Below, piece after piece: positions 4,882 through 5,057 of a stretch of 5,057 nucleotides of DNA. Both the position numbers and the translations under genes were made by a program. The stretch covers positions 1 through 5,057 of the forward strand of contig DJUV01000061.1 of the NCBI GenBank assembly GCA_002440625.1, in the 5' to 3' direction. The stretch's first letter is position 1. Every line of letters starts with the position of its first letter. The DNA comes from Rhodobacteraceae bacterium UBA6273. GTDB taxonomy: Bacteria; Pseudomonadota; Alphaproteobacteria; Rhodobacterales; Rhodobacteraceae. Under the pieces are notes generated by a model. It was not told where the DNA came from. It searched no databases and worked only from the letters and a program-made list of their open reading frames with translations.

Positions 4882-5057
4882 GGTCATGTTGACAAATGGC
4901 GGAGCCATAGGCGGATCGACGTTATGTCGATGAAGCCAAGGGAGCTTTCAGCCGTCTTGTCGTAACGTGTGGCGACGCGCCGAGCGTTTTTCAGTTTGTT
5001 GAAGCACCGCTCGACGAGGTTCCGCAGTCGGTAGAGCTTGCGGTCGACGGCAACGCG
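4882..5057 (-). mobile_element. IS5-family insertion sequence, transposase 3' end (runs off the right edge)
   Basis: The sequence from the right edge to about 4882 encodes the end of an IS5-type transposase. The element boundary is probably close to the transposase stop, as in many compact IS5-family elements. The plus-strand sequence GGTCATGTTGACAAATGG beginning at 4882 is a candidate terminal inverted repeat, directly preceded by CTA (4879-4881), compatible with a short TA-containing target duplication. The other end lies outside the window, so the boundary and the subgroup (IS427-like is my guess) remain unproven. Confidence 0.7.
4884..5057 (-). CDS. IS5-family DDE transposase, C-terminal fragment (cut by window edge)
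   Basis: The last 57 residues of a transposase; the start lies beyond the right edge. The fragment holds the C1 signature Y(2)R(3)E(6)K typical of IS4/IS5 families: Tyr9, Arg12, Glu16 and Lys23 within LYRLRNLVERCFNKLK. Glu16 is the third catalytic acid of the DDE triad. It continues with KNARRVATRYDKTAES and ends SIRLWLRHLST, the usual end of IS5-family transposases of compact elements. The catalytic Glu and the C-terminus are intact and I see no frameshift, so this end gives no sign of decay. The enzyme would cut and rejoin the element's ends. Whether the rest is intact, or encoded in one or two frames, cannot be seen. Confidence 0.9.
   Translation of the reverse strand, partial: RVAVDRKLYRLRNLVERCFNKLKNARRVATRYDKTAESSLGFIDITSIRLWLRHLST

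Overview
The window looks like chromosomal or plasmid DNA of a GC-rich alphaproteobacterium, probably a Rhodobacterales-type organism. This is inferred from base composition, codon use and gene content, not from a marker gene. All protein genes I can support lie on the minus strand, so the biological order runs from right to left.

Region by region, in order of transcription: (a) 4882-5057 is the 3' end of an IS5-family insertion sequence that runs off the right edge. (b) 4213-4881 is about 670 bases without a convincing gene, holding an orphan minus-strand terminator-like hairpin near 4520-4555. (c) 4155-445 is a compact four-gene cluster. It encodes a dehydrogenase of the isocitrate/isopropylmalate family (3088-4155), a GntR/FadR-type regulator with an apparent second winged helix (2141-3028), an AtuA-family (DUF1446) protein (740-2098) and a small DUF4387 protein (445-747). 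Gaps are 59 and 42 bases, and the last two genes overlap by 8 bases. (d) 202-444 is a regulatory gap. (e) 1-201 is the start of a TctC/Bug-type periplasmic solute-binding protein that runs off the left edge; the TctA and TctB membrane subunits may lie beyond it.

Together this reads as a substrate-inducible catabolic locus. A carboxylate would be captured in the periplasm by the TctC protein and imported by a tripartite tricarboxylate transporter. It would then be processed by an NAD-dependent 2-hydroxyacid oxidative decarboxylase and the AtuA/DUF4387 pair, under control of the GntR regulator encoded inside the cluster. The actual substrate cannot be read from the sequence. The dehydrogenase keeps the catalytic residues of its family but lacks both the isocitrate and the isopropylmalate recognition signatures. 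AtuA/DUF4387 pairs have no reaction that I can name with confidence.

The most interesting non-coding signal is a perfect inverted repeat, TTGTCGTA-N10-TACGACAA, over the likely tctC promoter. Degraded copies with the same half-site core lie over the likely dehydrogenase promoter and in the gap before gntR. It is a good candidate for the operator of the local regulator.
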